Shown here: in pieces, positions 8,779 to 16,965 of the stretch
Position numbering within the stretch: position 1 is the first letter of the stretch
Layout: every line of letters begins with the position of its first letter
Origin: Actinophytocola xanthii
GTDB taxonomy: Bacteria > Actinomycetota > Actinomycetes > Mycobacteriales > Pseudonocardiaceae
Direction of reading: 5' to 3'
DNA: 64,000 nucleotides
Assembly (NCBI RefSeq): GCF_001921205.1
Contig: NZ_MSIE01000018.1
Coordinates: forward strand, 1-64,000
Notes under the pieces: model-generated
Databases searched by the model: none
What the model was told of the DNA's origin: nothing
What the model saw: only the letters and a program-made list of their open reading frames with translations
Position numbers and translations under genes: made by a program

Positions 8779-8786
8779 GGGATGGA

Positions 8787-8818
8787 CCCGGCGGGTGGGC
8801 GCGCCCCCGCCCGCCGGG
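8787..8818 (+). terminator. GC-rich hairpin, probable operon terminator
   Basis: CCCGGCGGG (8787-8795) pairs with CCCGCCGGG (8810-8818), with further G/C pairing inside the loop. It starts 9 bp after the reductase stop. No T-tract follows, as is common in actinomycetes. Confidence 0.6.
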
Positions 8819-8949
8819 GACCCTCCTCATCGTCCCAAGTGGACTGGTCCGCCGTTCGTTCCATGCGGACCTGGCAACAGGGGTAACGGATCCCCGTTGT
8901 GGTGAGTTATGGTGCGCCGGCCTCCAATCGAGCCGAAGGAGAGACCGCG

Positions 8950-10392
8950 ATGGACTCCCGCCTGGGCCGGCGTGCGTTTCTGACTGGTGCTGCCGCCGTG
9001 GGGGTGGTCGCGTTCGACCCCGCCGGGACCGGCTGGGTCACCGCCGCCGAGGCCGCGCCGGACGCGGTCCGGCTCCCGGAGCTGGACGGGGAGCTGGTCG
9101 TCGACGAGGCGTCGCTCGCCGAGGCCGCGGACGACTACGGGCACATCGTGCACCGGCGGCCGGTCGCCGTACTGCGGCCGGGTTCAGTTCGGGACATCGT
9201 GCTGGTCGTCCGGTACGCCAACCGGCACGGGCTGCGGGTGGCCATGCGCGGGCAGGGCCACTCGACGTTCGGCCAGGCCCAGGTCCGCGGCGGCGTGGTG
9301 ATCGACTCGCGGACGCTGGCCACGGTGCACCGGGTGGAGGCCGACCACGCGGTCGTGGACGCCGGCGTGCAGTGGCTCGAGCTGGTGCGGGCGTCGCTGC
9401 AGAAGGGGCTCACACCCCCGGTGAACACCGACTACCTCGGTCTCTCGGTGGGCGGCACGCTGTCGATCGGCGGGATCGGCGGCGCCTCCTCGCACTTCGG
9501 CCTGCAGGTGGACAACGTGCTGGCCCTCGAGGTGGTGACCGGTGAGGGCCGACTTCTCCGGTGTTCGCCCACGGAGCGGCCCGACCTGTTCGATGCCGTC
9601 CTGGGCGGCCTCGGCCAGTTCGCGATCATCGTCCGCGCGACCGTACGGCTGGTGCCGGCGGAGACCACCGCGCGCGTCTACAACCTCTTCTACCCCGACC
9701 TCGAGTCGATGACCGCCGCCCAGCGCCGGGCGCTGGCCGACCGCCGGTTCAGCTACCTCGAGGGCCAGCTGCTCCCCGCCGAGGGCGGCGGCTGGCAGTT
9801 CATGCTCGAGGGCGTCGAGTACTACACCCCACCCGCGGCGCCCGACGACGCCGCACTGCTGGCCGGCCTGGACCCGGCGTCGACCCAGGTGTCCGAGGTC
9901 CCGTACTTCGAGTGGCTGAACCGGGTGTACGCGCTGGTCGAGCAGCTCAAGCCGTTACGGCTGCCGGGCCCGTGGATCAACGTGTTCCTACCCGACGGGG
10001 CGGTGGATGCCTACGTCACCGAAGTCCTGGCCGACCTGACCCCAGCCGACACCGGCGGTGTCGTCCTGCTGTACCCGGTGCCACGTGACCTGGCCACGCG
10101 GCCGTTCGTCTCCCTCCCCGACAGCGAGGTGGTGTTCCTGCTGGCCATCCTGCGCACCGTGCCCACGCAGGACGAGGCCGAGGTGCGCCGGCTCCTGGCG
10201 GTCAACCGGACTCTGTACGACCGCGCCCGGGCTGTGGGAGGCACCCACTACCCGGTAGGCGCCATCCCCCTCACCCCAGCGGACTGGCGCGCCCACTACG
10301 GGCCGGACTACGGGCGGTTCGCCCGGGCCAAGCGAACCTACGATCCGCGGCACGTTCTGGCCCCCGGCCAGCGCATCTTCGACCACCGGTGA
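8950..10392 (+). CDS. Tat-exported cytokinin-dehydrogenase-like FAD oxidase
   Basis: The product is 480 residues. A twin-arginine signal (GRRAFLTGAAAVGVVAF) precedes a PCMH-type FAD domain. The GQGHSTFGQAQ segment places His104 where cytokinin dehydrogenases attach FAD covalently. Further family-like stretches are TDYLGLSVGGTLSIGGIGG, AVLGGLGQFAIIVRA and PWINVFLP. Known cytokinin dehydrogenases oxidatively cleave the N6-isoprenoid side chain of cytokinins. Here the enzyme would act outside the cell after folded export. ATG 8950 has AAGGAG upstream. It stands alone between the redox operon and tRNA-Lys, so context does not confirm the substrate; another secreted BBE/CKX-type oxidase is the alternative. 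Confidence 0.82.
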   Translation: MDSRLGRRAFLTGAAAVGVVAFDPAGTGWVTAAEAAPDAVRLPELDGELVVDEASLAEAADDYGHIVHRRPVAVLRPGSVRDIVLVVRYANRHGLRVAMRGQGHSTFGQAQVRGGVVIDSRTLATVHRVEADHAVVDAGVQWLELVRASLQKGLTPPVNTDYLGLSVGGTLSIGGIGGASSHFGLQVDNVLALEVVTGEGRLLRCSPTERPDLFDAVLGGLGQFAIIVRATVRLVPAETTARVYNLFYPDLESMTAAQRRALADRRFSYLEGQLLPAEGGGWQFMLEGVEYYTPPAAPDDAALLAGLDPASTQVSEVPYFEWLNRVYALVEQLKPLRLPGPWINVFLPDGAVDAYVTEVLADLTPADTGGVVLLYPVPRDLATRPFVSLPDSEVVFLLAILRTVPTQDEAEVRRLLAVNRTLYDRARAVGGTHYPVGAIPLTPADWRAHYGPDYGRFARAKRTYDPRHVLAPGQRIFDHR

Positions 10393-10397
10393 GCCAA

Positions 10398-10414
10398 GTC
10401 CGGCCATACCGGAC
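10398..10414 (+). terminator. Short perfect hairpin after the CKX-like gene
   Basis: GTCCGG and CCGGAC form a 6-bp stem with a 5-base loop, 6 bp after the stop codon. It may terminate transcription before the tRNA gene. Confidence 0.45.
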
Positions 10415-10452
10415 ACGCTCCCCAGGACCTCGGTAGCATGACGCCCAAGTAC

Positions 10453-10525
10453 GGGCCGTTAGCTCAATTGGTAGAGCTGCGGACTTTTAATCCGTAGGTT
10501 CTGGGTTCGAGCCCCAGGCGGCCCA
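10453..10525 (+). tRNA. tRNA-Lys (anticodon UUU)
   Basis: A full cloverleaf of 73 nt is present. The acceptor stem GGGCCGT pairs with GCGGCCC plus discriminator A. The D arm GCTC/GAGC, anticodon stem GCGGA/TCCGT with loop CTTTTAA, and T arm CTGGG/CCCAG with TTCGAGC also form. CCA is not encoded. A TAGCAT box at 10434-10439 is a plausible -10. The 3' part from position 40 onward is the attachment site of the integrated element, which restores an intact tRNA at this end. Confidence 0.97.
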
Positions 10526-10530
10526 CTCTT
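10492..10530 (+). repeat. attL: 39-bp attachment repeat overlapping tRNA-Lys 3' end
   Basis: It is identical to 28176-28214. It spans tRNA positions 40-73 plus five bases downstream. Similarity continues after a one-base gap (TGCCTGGTCA in both). Integration here reconstitutes the complete tRNA. Confidence 0.93.
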
Positions 10531-10585
10531 CTGCCTGGTCAACGAGGCTGTTCAGCCGGGAACCTTGATCGACTCCCACCGAAAC

Positions 10586-11764
10586 TCACCTCTTTCCCAG
10601 AGTGGCGTCCAGCGCGTTCGCGCCGTCGCGGCTGGCCGCCTGCCGTCCCATGTACACGTCCTGGGTCATCGACGGGTGTGCGTGGCCCAGGATGTCCGCG
10701 ATCTGGCGTGCCGTCAGCCCCGCGTCGTCGAGCAGGGTCGCCACGGTCTTGCGGAAGGTCCGGAAGGTCACCCACTCGAACCCCGCACGCTGCTTGAACG
10801 GGTTCCACGCCCGGTTACGGACGTTGGTCGCTTCGCGGATCGTGCCGGTCGTGCTCGGGAAGATCGGACCGGACGTCGGCCGCCCGAGCAGCTCGTGCCG
10901 GTCGACGAGCATCGTCACGCACCAGCGCGGGAGCGGGATCGGCCGCTCCGCGTTGTCCGTCTTCCCGCGGTTGACGATCCTGCCCTTCCCCGTCGCCCGA
11001 ATCACATTGCCGGCCATCGTGAGTTCCCCGGCATCAGGGTCGAAGTCGCGCCAGTCGGCGGCGAGCGCTTCGCCGGTCCGCTCACCGGTGGCCAGGAAGA
11101 ACCGCACGAGGTCGGGCAGGTCGGCGGCCACCGCCTTGTCGTCGGTGTCGAGCTTGCCGAACAGCTCCAGCACCTCGGACGTGGTCAGCGCTCGCGGCCG
11201 TTGTGGCCGGTTCCTGGCTTTCTTGGACTCGATGCGGCCGATGTCCCGGGCCGGGTTGGTCTCGAACGCGCCGACCCGGACGCCGAACATGCACACGTTC
11301 CCGATGACCGACTTCACGATCTTGGCCGAACTGGCGCTCATCCTGTCGCGCGTCTTCTGGCACACCTGGTCGAGCACAACGGGAGAGGTCGCGATCTCCC
11401 GAGCCCGCAGTTCGCCGATCTCCGGCAGGACGATCAGCGTCAGCCGGTTCCGGTACGTGTCGACGGAGCCCCACGAGTTGAACCCGCGGCCGGCGTCTCG
11501 CTCGAACTCCGCGAGCCACCCGAGAGCGACATCTCGGAACCGGCTGTCCGGTCCGAACGTGCCTGCTTGTGCGGGCGTCACCCAGTCCCGAATGGCTTCC
11601 TTGAGCCGGTTCACGGCTGCCGTCTCGGAGCCGGCGTCCCGCTGAACCTGGTAGACCTTCCCGTCGTAGTGGCGGTACTTGCACCGCGCACGGAACCGCC
11701 CCGGTGTCACCTCGTTCACCTTGATCTTCCCGTAGGTGCCGAGCGGCATCGGCGGCCGAGGCAT
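10586..11764 (-). CDS. int: Tyrosine site-specific recombinase (AICE integrase)
   Basis: This 392-residue integrase has an N-terminal SAM-like core-binding domain (~70-185) and a C-terminal catalytic domain. Visible catalytic residues are Arg229 in ATGERTGEAL, Arg338 in RTFRKTVATLL, His361 in LGHAHPS and the nucleophile Tyr371 in QDVYMG. The first histidine of the usual HxxR box is an arginine here (R335-T-F-R338). ATG 11764 shares one base with the stop of the excisionase gene. The gene ends 55 bp from attL, the usual AICE arrangement. It should recombine attP with the tRNA-Lys 3' end and, together with Xis, excise the element. Confidence 0.93.
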   Translation of the reverse strand: MPRPPMPLGTYGKIKVNEVTPGRFRARCKYRHYDGKVYQVQRDAGSETAAVNRLKEAIRDWVTPAQAGTFGPDSRFRDVALGWLAEFERDAGRGFNSWGSVDTYRNRLTLIVLPEIGELRAREIATSPVVLDQVCQKTRDRMSASSAKIVKSVIGNVCMFGVRVGAFETNPARDIGRIESKKARNRPQRPRALTTSEVLELFGKLDTDDKAVAADLPDLVRFFLATGERTGEALAADWRDFDPDAGELTMAGNVIRATGKGRIVNRGKTDNAERPIPLPRWCVTMLVDRHELLGRPTSGPIFPSTTGTIREATNVRNRAWNPFKQRAGFEWVTFRTFRKTVATLLDDAGLTARQIADILGHAHPSMTQDVYMGRQAASRDGANALDATLGKR

Positions 11765-11949
11765 CAGGCGACCTCCGCGGGAAGCCTCTCGAACCACTCG
11801 ATCACGTCGGCCGGGCGGAAGCGGACGTACTTGCCGACCCGGCGTCCGGGCGGGCCGTAGCCCTTGGTGCGCCACTGGTAGAGGGTCTGCTCGGGGATTC
11901 CCAGGTACTCCGCGACGTCTTTGATGCCCCAGAGCTTGTTGGTGGTCAT
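11764..11949 (-). CDS. xis: Excisionase-type MerR/HTH_17 DNA-binding protein
   Basis: This 61-residue protein has a winged-helix HTH: WGIKDVAEYLGIPEQTLYQW, followed by the wing (VGKYVRFRPADVIEWFE). It matches small excisionases/recombination directionality factors of AICEs. It overlaps the rep stop by ATGA and the integrase start by one base, so rep-xis-int form a tightly coupled operon. Its role is to bend att-site DNA and favour excision. Confidence 0.9.
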   Translation of the reverse strand: MTTNKLWGIKDVAEYLGIPEQTLYQWRTKGYGPPGRRVGKYVRFRPADVIEWFERLPAEVA

Positions 11950-13295
11950 GCTGCTGGTTCCTGTTCTGCTCTGTGCCTTGTGAGGCGCGATTGCCGGGTG
12001 CGATCGGCGATGGCTGCGGCGAGTTCGCGTTCGGCGTCGTCGGCGTAGCCGGTACCGGTGAACTCCCAGTCGTTGATCACGGTGATGTCGTCGAAGTCCT
12101 CGGCGGGAATGCCCAGGGCGGTCAGGCGCTCGGCGAGCTGGTGCGCTTGTCGATCACCCCGGAGGGCCTTGAAGGTGGTCGAGTAAGCGCGGGACTTGGT
12201 GAGGAAGTGGCCGCGGAAGCCGAGCATGTGCGCCCAGCGCCGCAGGTTCAGGTCCTCGTACCGGTCGAGCCCACCGAGGTTCCACGCGGTTTGGATCATG
12301 CGCCGGTGGTGGTCGGAGACGCGCAGGTGGTCGATGTCCAGTTGGGAGCGGATGGGGCGGTCGGCGGCTTCGGTCTTGCCGGTTCCTTTGGTGGCGTACT
12401 TGGCGATGTAGCCGGCGAGGCGTTTCTCGCTGATCTGCCCGTCGTCGTCCTCGACGTCGTGTTCGCGGGTGATGGGGCGGATGTCGACTTGTGCGCCCCA
12501 CGCGAGCTGGAGAACACCGCCGTCGGGTCGGACGGTCTTGACCTCGGCGGCGGCTGCCGCCGCTCGGATGGAGGTTTCCAGGAGGTCGGTGGTGGCCCAG
12601 GCCGGCGGAGTGTCGGCCGCGCCCTCGGGGCCGTCGAGGCGGACCACGGCATGGAAGTGGACGAGGCCGCGTCGCTGGTACTCGGCCACCTTGCCGTAGG
12701 AGAGGCGGGCGACCTGGGCGAACTCGCGGACGCGGATGCCGGCGCGTTTGGCGATCTCGCGTCGGAGGCGCGTGACGAATCGGTGCCACAGGACGCCGGT
12801 GTGGGCTTGCCAGAGCACCGCGCCGGGGTAGTCGTAGTGGTCAGGGTCCAGCGGTGTGCCGATGCGCGGGTCGTGCTCGTGGTGACGGTCGCCGCAGGGG
12901 CAGCGCAGCGGGCGGCCGGCAGAGCTGAACGCTCGGTTGTGGACCTGTCCGAAAGAGGGCGGGGTGAGGGTGACGAACGCGCGTGGGCGGTCGGTGACCG
13001 ATTCGGGGACGCCTTTGGAGCCACCGGAAAGGCCAGCGCGAACGAGGTGGAAGGCGTCGGCGGCGTAGCGGTCGGAGCAGGTCGGGCAGATCGCGCTGCG
13101 GCGGTTGCCGCAGGGCACCCAGGCCGTTCCCGCGTGCTCGTCGACCAGGGCGCCGGTGGGGGTGTGCACGAGGCGGGAGGAGCCGAGGAGCCGGATCGGT
13201 TTCGCGCATCCGCCGATCGCTTCGACCCGTGTGCGCCAGTCCTGGTAGTCGGCGGCGCGGAGCCGGGCGGCGATTCGATCGTCTGTTGTGAACAG
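11946..13295 (-). CDS. repSA: RepSA-like rolling-circle replication initiator
   Basis: The 449-residue protein has the two signatures of rolling-circle initiators: an HUH motif, VHFHAVV at ~212-218, and the tyrosine motif YIAKYATKGTG at ~296. A cysteine-rich N-terminal region (CGNRRSAICPTC, CPCGDRHH) probably binds zinc. It would nick the element's double-strand origin and start replication of the excised circle. The first ordinary in-frame start is GTG 13169. However, the 42 codons upstream continue the family N-terminus (IAARLRAADYQDW, then EAIGGCAKPIRL), and no ATG/GTG/TTG precedes them before a stop. A CTG at 13295, nine bases after a perfect AGGAGG (13305-13310), is therefore the likely start. 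Confidence 0.88.
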   Translation of the reverse strand: MFTTDDRIAARLRAADYQDWRTRVEAIGGCAKPIRLLGSSRLVHTPTGALVDEHAGTAWVPCGNRRSAICPTCSDRYAADAFHLVRAGLSGGSKGVPESVTDRPRAFVTLTPPSFGQVHNRAFSSAGRPLRCPCGDRHHEHDPRIGTPLDPDHYDYPGAVLWQAHTGVLWHRFVTRLRREIAKRAGIRVREFAQVARLSYGKVAEYQRRGLVHFHAVVRLDGPEGAADTPPAWATTDLLETSIRAAAAAAEVKTVRPDGGVLQLAWGAQVDIRPITREHDVEDDDGQISEKRLAGYIAKYATKGTGKTEAADRPIRSQLDIDHLRVSDHHRRMIQTAWNLGGLDRYEDLNLRRWAHMLGFRGHFLTKSRAYSTTFKALRGDRQAHQLAERLTALGIPAEDFDDITVINDWEFTGTGYADDAERELAAAIADRTRQSRLTRHRAEQEPAA

Positions 13296-13301
13296 AGGGC
13301 A

Positions 13302-13901
13302 TCACCTCCTTGTGTCTGTTGTTTCGAGGACTCGCCGGGCGAGGTCGGCCGGCACACGGGCGAGACGTTGGATGTCCTCGGGGGACGGTTCTCGGCCGTC
13401 CGCTCGTGTTGTCGTGATCGCGGCGTCGATGCGTGCGGTGATGTCCGCTGGGAGCTTGACGCGCGCCGGTGTTGGCTCAGCCGGTGGGAGCGCGGGCGGG
13501 GTTGGCTGAGCGGGAGTGTCTGGTGTGGACGTGTGGGGCATCCGTCGCATGAGGAGCTTGACGACCGCCAGGAAGCCGAGTGCTGGCATGGCGGCGACCA
13601 GCCAGCCCGCCGGGGAGCGTTCGGCCTCGGCGACTTGGGCCGTCATCTGGACCAGGACGCCGAAGACGAGCACCAGCATGGGGAAGGTGAACGGTCGGCC
13701 GGCGGAGCGGTCGTGGTGGATCTCGATACCGGCGACGATCGCGATGCCCTCGATCACGACCGCTGTGGCCCAGGCGAGCCAGCCGGTTTGGCCGTGGTTC
13801 GCGGCCCAGTCGTGGGTGTGGGTGAAGCCGGCCGCCGCGCCGATCCCGCCGAGCACGACCGCGACGCCGATCCGGATCGTGTCGGCGAACCGAGCACGCA
13901 T
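13302..13901 (-). CDS. DUF2637 / SpdB-like membrane protein of the transfer region
   Basis: The 199-residue product starts at ATG 13901 after GGAGGGACC. It has four hydrophobic segments in the first ~130 residues (for example IGVAVVLGGIGAAAGFT and FPMLVLVFGVLVQMTAQVA), then a Pro/Thr-rich linker and a short helical C-terminus rich in basic residues. DUF2637 proteins occur on Streptomyces plasmids and AICEs beside rep or tra genes and are linked to plasmid spread (Spd) between septate compartments. It ends 6 bp before the likely CTG start of rep; its stop (13302-13304) lies beside the rep Shine-Dalgarno, so it is probably coupled to rep. Confidence 0.82.
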   Translation of the reverse strand: MRARFADTIRIGVAVVLGGIGAAAGFTHTHDWAANHGQTGWLAWATAVVIEGIAIVAGIEIHHDRSAGRPFTFPMLVLVFGVLVQMTAQVAEAERSPAGWLVAAMPALGFLAVVKLLMRRMPHTSTPDTPAQPTPPALPPAEPTPARVKLPADITARIDAAITTTRADGREPSPEDIQRLARVPADLARRVLETTDTRR

Positions 13902-13912
13902 GGTCCCTCCAG

Positions 13913-14593
13913 TCAGGTGATGGCGCGTCGCACCGCGGCGACCGCTTCGGCCGGGGTGAGGTCCAGCTCGCCGGCCCAGCTCGTGACGTGCGCCCAGTGG
14001 CGGTGGCCGGGTCCGGTGGCGCCGGCCGCGACGTGTTCGGCGAGCACGAGCGCGGTGGTGGCCTGGTTGTGGGAGACGGTGCGACCCGGCAGCCAGGAGA
14101 CCCGCCACCGCCCGTACGGCTTGTGCTTGTCGACGGCGTGAGCGGTGTGGCCGCTGGTTCCGTGCATGGTCGTCTCGCCGCCGGTGATCTTCATGGGTTT
14201 GGCTGGGGTCAGCGCCTGCCAGCGGTTGAGCAGGGCGTGTCCGCGTCTGGTCAGCCGTAGCGGTGTCACTGGGCGACGGACCGCGCCGTGTCGGCAGGTC
14301 ACGGTGTCCCGGACGGGTCGCCGTTCGATGTAGTCGCCGGCCGTGAGCGAGGCCAACACGTTGTCGTCCGCGGCGAGCCGGACGCGGGTGTCGTCCTCGA
14401 ACACCACGTACCGGTCGCTGTCGTCGAGCATCCCGTAGCGGCCCTGGTGCACCTCGGCGAGGACATCCGCCGCAACCTCTGGCCGCCCCGACGAGCGTGC
14501 TCGACGAGCGCGAGCGGGTGGAGACTGCCGAGTGGAGGTGCCCGACGCCGGCCGGGGTGCGGCGCCGAAGAGGTCGAGCTGGTCGCGGCTCAC
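13913..14593 (-). CDS. AICE-conserved hypothetical protein with winged-helix-like segment
   Basis: The 226-residue product starts at GTG 14593, which overlaps the upstream stop in GTGA. After a Pro/Arg-rich N-terminus, residues ~55-125 resemble a winged helix (YVVFEDDTRVRLAADDNVLA and RRGHALLNRWQAL). The C-terminal ~75 residues form a second compact segment ending in LTPAEAVAAVRRAIT. It has no membrane helix and no catalytic motif. It sits between Spd-like membrane genes and the DUF2637 gene, so a role in transfer or replication control is possible but not shown. Confidence 0.65.
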   Translation of the reverse strand: MSRDQLDLFGAAPRPASGTSTRQSPPARARRARSSGRPEVAADVLAEVHQGRYGMLDDSDRYVVFEDDTRVRLAADDNVLASLTAGDYIERRPVRDTVTCRHGAVRRPVTPLRLTRRGHALLNRWQALTPAKPMKITGGETTMHGTSGHTAHAVDKHKPYGRWRVSWLPGRTVSHNQATTALVLAEHVAAGATGPGHRHWAHVTSWAGELDLTPAEAVAAVRRAIT

Positions 14594-14805
14594 CAGAACC
14601 ACCACCAGTGGCCCCGAGCGTCGAACGCCCACTCGCGCAGCAGCCCACGCACGGCTAGGAGGTCGAGCAGGATCGCGGCGATCACGGCGAGGGTGAAGGG
14701 GTGTGTTCCGGGACTCCAGACCAGTGCCGCGAGGCCGACGAGCGCGGCCAGGATGAGCGTGACCTTGAGCCAGGTCCGCAGGACCCATGCGGTGGTCGAC
14801 CACAT
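14590..14805 (-). CDS. Small membrane protein of transfer region (Spd-like)
   Basis: This 71-residue protein has two membrane helices (VTLILAALVGLAALVW and FTLAVIAAILLDLLAV) and an aromatic C-terminus rich in Trp. ATG 14805 overlaps the stop of the preceding gene (ATGA), and its own stop overlaps the next start (GTGA). Small hydrophobic proteins in this position of AICEs are usually counted as spread (Spd) functions; here that is inferred from position. Confidence 0.72.
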   Translation of the reverse strand: MWSTTAWVLRTWLKVTLILAALVGLAALVWSPGTHPFTLAVIAAILLDLLAVRGLLREWAFDARGHWWWFW

Positions 14806-15032
14806 CACGCGACCTCCCGCCGTACCGCTGGCGCCGGGACGCGGTGGACTGGTTCGGGTGTTTCGAATCGGGTGGTGTGCCAGGCCCAGATCAGCCATCT
14901 GATCCCGCCGAGTCCGGCGAGGACCAGCAGCACGAGCAGCAACAGCGCGACGAGGGGGATGGCCGCGCTCACTGCCCCGAGGACGCAGAAGGCGAGCAGG
15001 GCGCGGGTGACGAGGGTTCGTTCGGTGTGCAT
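14805..15032 (-). CDS. Small membrane protein of transfer region (Spd-like)
   Basis: This 75-residue protein is dominated by hydrophobic residues from ~8 to 52, enough for two membrane-spanning segments, followed by a short polar tail. It begins one base after the TraB-like gene's stop and is coupled by ATGA overlap to the next small membrane gene. It is likely part of the intramycelial spread functions of the element. Confidence 0.72.
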   Translation of the reverse strand: MHTERTLVTRALLAFCVLGAVSAAIPLVALLLLVLLVLAGLGGIRWLIWAWHTTRFETPEPVHRVPAPAVRREVA

Positions 15033-15033
15033 G

Positions 15034-16410
15034 TCAGGCCACCACTTCCAGGTTGGTCCGGCCGGGGTTGCCGGCGCGGACGAAGGTGACGAGCTGGTCG
15101 ATCTCGCGGTCGTCGACGTAGGCGGCGCGAACGCGGACCGGGGTACGGGTCCGGGGGCGCACGACGTAGCCGATGCCCGCGGTTTCGGGGACGTTGGGGA
15201 TCTCGTCGGCGAGCGCGCCGCGCAGTCGGGCGTCCTCGCCGAGCACGCCGTCGACCTGACCGGCCGCGGTGAGACGCAGGCAGACGCGGACGGTGAACAG
15301 GTCCCGAACGGGCACGGTGTCCTTGGTGGGCTCCTGAACGAACCCGACCATGTGATGACCCGACGAGCGGCCCTGAGAGCCGACGAGAGCGAGGTTGCGT
15401 CGGTTCTCCCGGGCGTGGTCGCCGTACGCGAGCAGCGCGCCCAGCTCGTCGGCGATCAGCAGGTTGATCGGGTTCTCCGCACTGACCGAAAGCTTCCGCT
15501 TACCGCGCCCGGCGAGCCGCCGTTGCCCCTCGCCCAGGTCGGTGACGTAGTCGGCGATCAGGTCGGCGCAGTCCTCACCGGTCGCGGCGTAGCGGTGAGC
15601 GATCGGCGCGAGCTTGGCGAACTCCATCTGCTTCGGGTCGCACACCCACAGCCGCACCAGCCCGTCGCGCAGCATCGGCGCGAGCGTCCGCAGCAGCGAC
15701 CACCCGATCGAGTTCTTCCCCGCGCCGGTCGCCCCGGCGACAAACCAGTGGTTGCCGGTCAGCGACTCGCGCCACTCCCCGCCGTACTCGTCGTCACCCA
15801 AGTAGATCGATCCGAGGTCGACGGCGTCGGAGTCGGCCGGCATCTCCGGGGCGTCGATGATCTCGGTGAACGGTTCGGAGTGCTGGACGATCAGCCCGAT
15901 CACCCGCGGCTTGACCTTCTCGACGCCGACCCGCTCGACGTTGAGCGCCGCGCACAGCTCCTCCACGCGGTCGGTGAACGACCGCATCGACTGACCGCGC
16001 GCCAGCTGCACCCACACCGTGTCCACGGTCGGCGAGTGCGCCCGCACCTTCAGCACCCGCGGGAACCGGTCCACTCCGGTCTTGCGGTGGGTGGTGAACA
16101 GCTCGCAGTCCTCCATGGCCCGCCGCCACCGCGCACCCATGTAGGTCCACCATCGGCGCCGCCAGGACCGCAGCTGCGGAGCCACCCACCGGTCGAACGT
16201 GTCGGGGTGAGCCCGGTACCAGGCACCCAGCACCACCGCCGCCGTGCCAGCTCCCGTCCCGACCGCAGCCGGCCCCAGTTCGGCGGTCCCGACCCCGATC
16301 GCTCCCGGCACCGCGAGGCTGCCCGGATGTCGTACCGCCCAGGCCGCCGCACGCCACTCCGCACCCGGCCGGCGCCGCGACTCACCGCCCGCCCTGCTGG
16401 TCTTGCCCAT
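15034..16410 (-). CDS. traB: FtsK/SpoIIIE-like DNA transfer ATPase (TraB/TraSA family)
   Basis: The protein is 458 residues with hydrophobic N-terminal segments (~30-65), then an FtsK-type motor domain. Walker A is GATGAGKNS (226-234), where the usual serine/threonine after the lysine is asparagine followed by serine, as in several TraB proteins. Walker B is LLIADE (317-322). AICE and Streptomyces plasmid TraB proteins form hexameric pores that pump unprocessed double-stranded DNA between mycelia and recognise short clt repeats. It is the only conjugation motor in the element. No relaxase is present, in line with this single-protein transfer mode. The gene heads the run of Spd-like, rep, xis and int genes. 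Confidence 0.9.
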   Translation of the reverse strand: MGKTSRAGGESRRRPGAEWRAAAWAVRHPGSLAVPGAIGVGTAELGPAAVGTGAGTAAVVLGAWYRAHPDTFDRWVAPQLRSWRRRWWTYMGARWRRAMEDCELFTTHRKTGVDRFPRVLKVRAHSPTVDTVWVQLARGQSMRSFTDRVEELCAALNVERVGVEKVKPRVIGLIVQHSEPFTEIIDAPEMPADSDAVDLGSIYLGDDEYGGEWRESLTGNHWFVAGATGAGKNSIGWSLLRTLAPMLRDGLVRLWVCDPKQMEFAKLAPIAHRYAATGEDCADLIADYVTDLGEGQRRLAGRGKRKLSVSAENPINLLIADELGALLAYGDHARENRRNLALVGSQGRSSGHHMVGFVQEPTKDTVPVRDLFTVRVCLRLTAAGQVDGVLGEDARLRGALADEIPNVPETAGIGYVVRPRTRTPVRVRAAYVDDREIDQLVTFVRAGNPGRTNLEVVA

Positions 16411-16492
16411 CTCGTCACCTCACGTGCTCGAGGCAGCAGAAGGCCCCGACCACCACCTGTGGGTGATCGGGGCCGACCGCTGCTCCTGTGTC

Positions 16493-16696
16493 CTACCGCT
16501 TCCGGCGCTTGCCCTCCGACGCGATCACCGACCGCGAGTCCGACAACGCCACCGTCAACTCCGCGACCCGCCGCGCCATCCGGTCGTGGTTCGCCTTGAA
16601 CGCCCGCCGCCGAGCCGGGACCTCCCTGATCGCCTGCCGCAGCTGGGCCATCGCCTTGTCGAGGTCCTCCAACGTCCGGTCCAGCTGGTGCGCCAC
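16493..16696 (-). CDS. Small helical protein of AICE backbone
   Basis: The 67-residue product starts at GTG 16696. It is predicted to be almost entirely helical and coiled-coil-like (heptad-patterned LDRTLEDLDKAMAQLRQAI), with a strongly basic tail ending KRRKR. It begins 1 bp after the stop of the gene at 16698, so the two are in one transcript, and it lies 82 bp upstream of traB. Its function is unknown. Confidence 0.65.
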   Translation of the reverse strand: MAHQLDRTLEDLDKAMAQLRQAIREVPARRRAFKANHDRMARRVAELTVALSDSRSVIASEGKRRKR

Positions 16697-16697
16697 C

Positions 16698-16961
16698 TCA
16701 GAGCCTCCATTCGCGGGAGATCAGCTCCGCCTCGTACTTCTTGCTCTTGCGCCGCAGCCGCTCCAGCTCCTCGAACGCGGCCCGCCGCATCCCGCGCAGC
16801 TCCTCCTTCGTCGCCACCGTCCAGCCCGGCCCGGCCGGCTTGCGCTGTACCTGGTTGATCAGTGCGTTGGTCTCGTCCAGGGCGTGCAGGACCATGTCCA
16901 TCGCGCCCACGAACGTCCCGTACCGCTCCCGGGCACGCCGGTTCAATGCCTCGATCTGCAT
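16698..16961 (-). CDS. Small charged helical protein of AICE backbone
   Basis: This 87-residue protein from ATG 16961 has an N-terminal helical region and a charged C-terminal helix (FEELERLRRKSKKYEAELIS). It has no cysteine motif or membrane helix. It is tightly packed between other small genes of the minus-strand backbone operon, 4 bp after the previous stop. Its function is unknown. Confidence 0.68.
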   Translation of the reverse strand: MQIEALNRRARERYGTFVGAMDMVLHALDETNALINQVQRKPAGPGWTVATKEELRGMRRAAFEELERLRRKSKKYEAELISREWRL

Positions 16962-16965
16962 CGCG

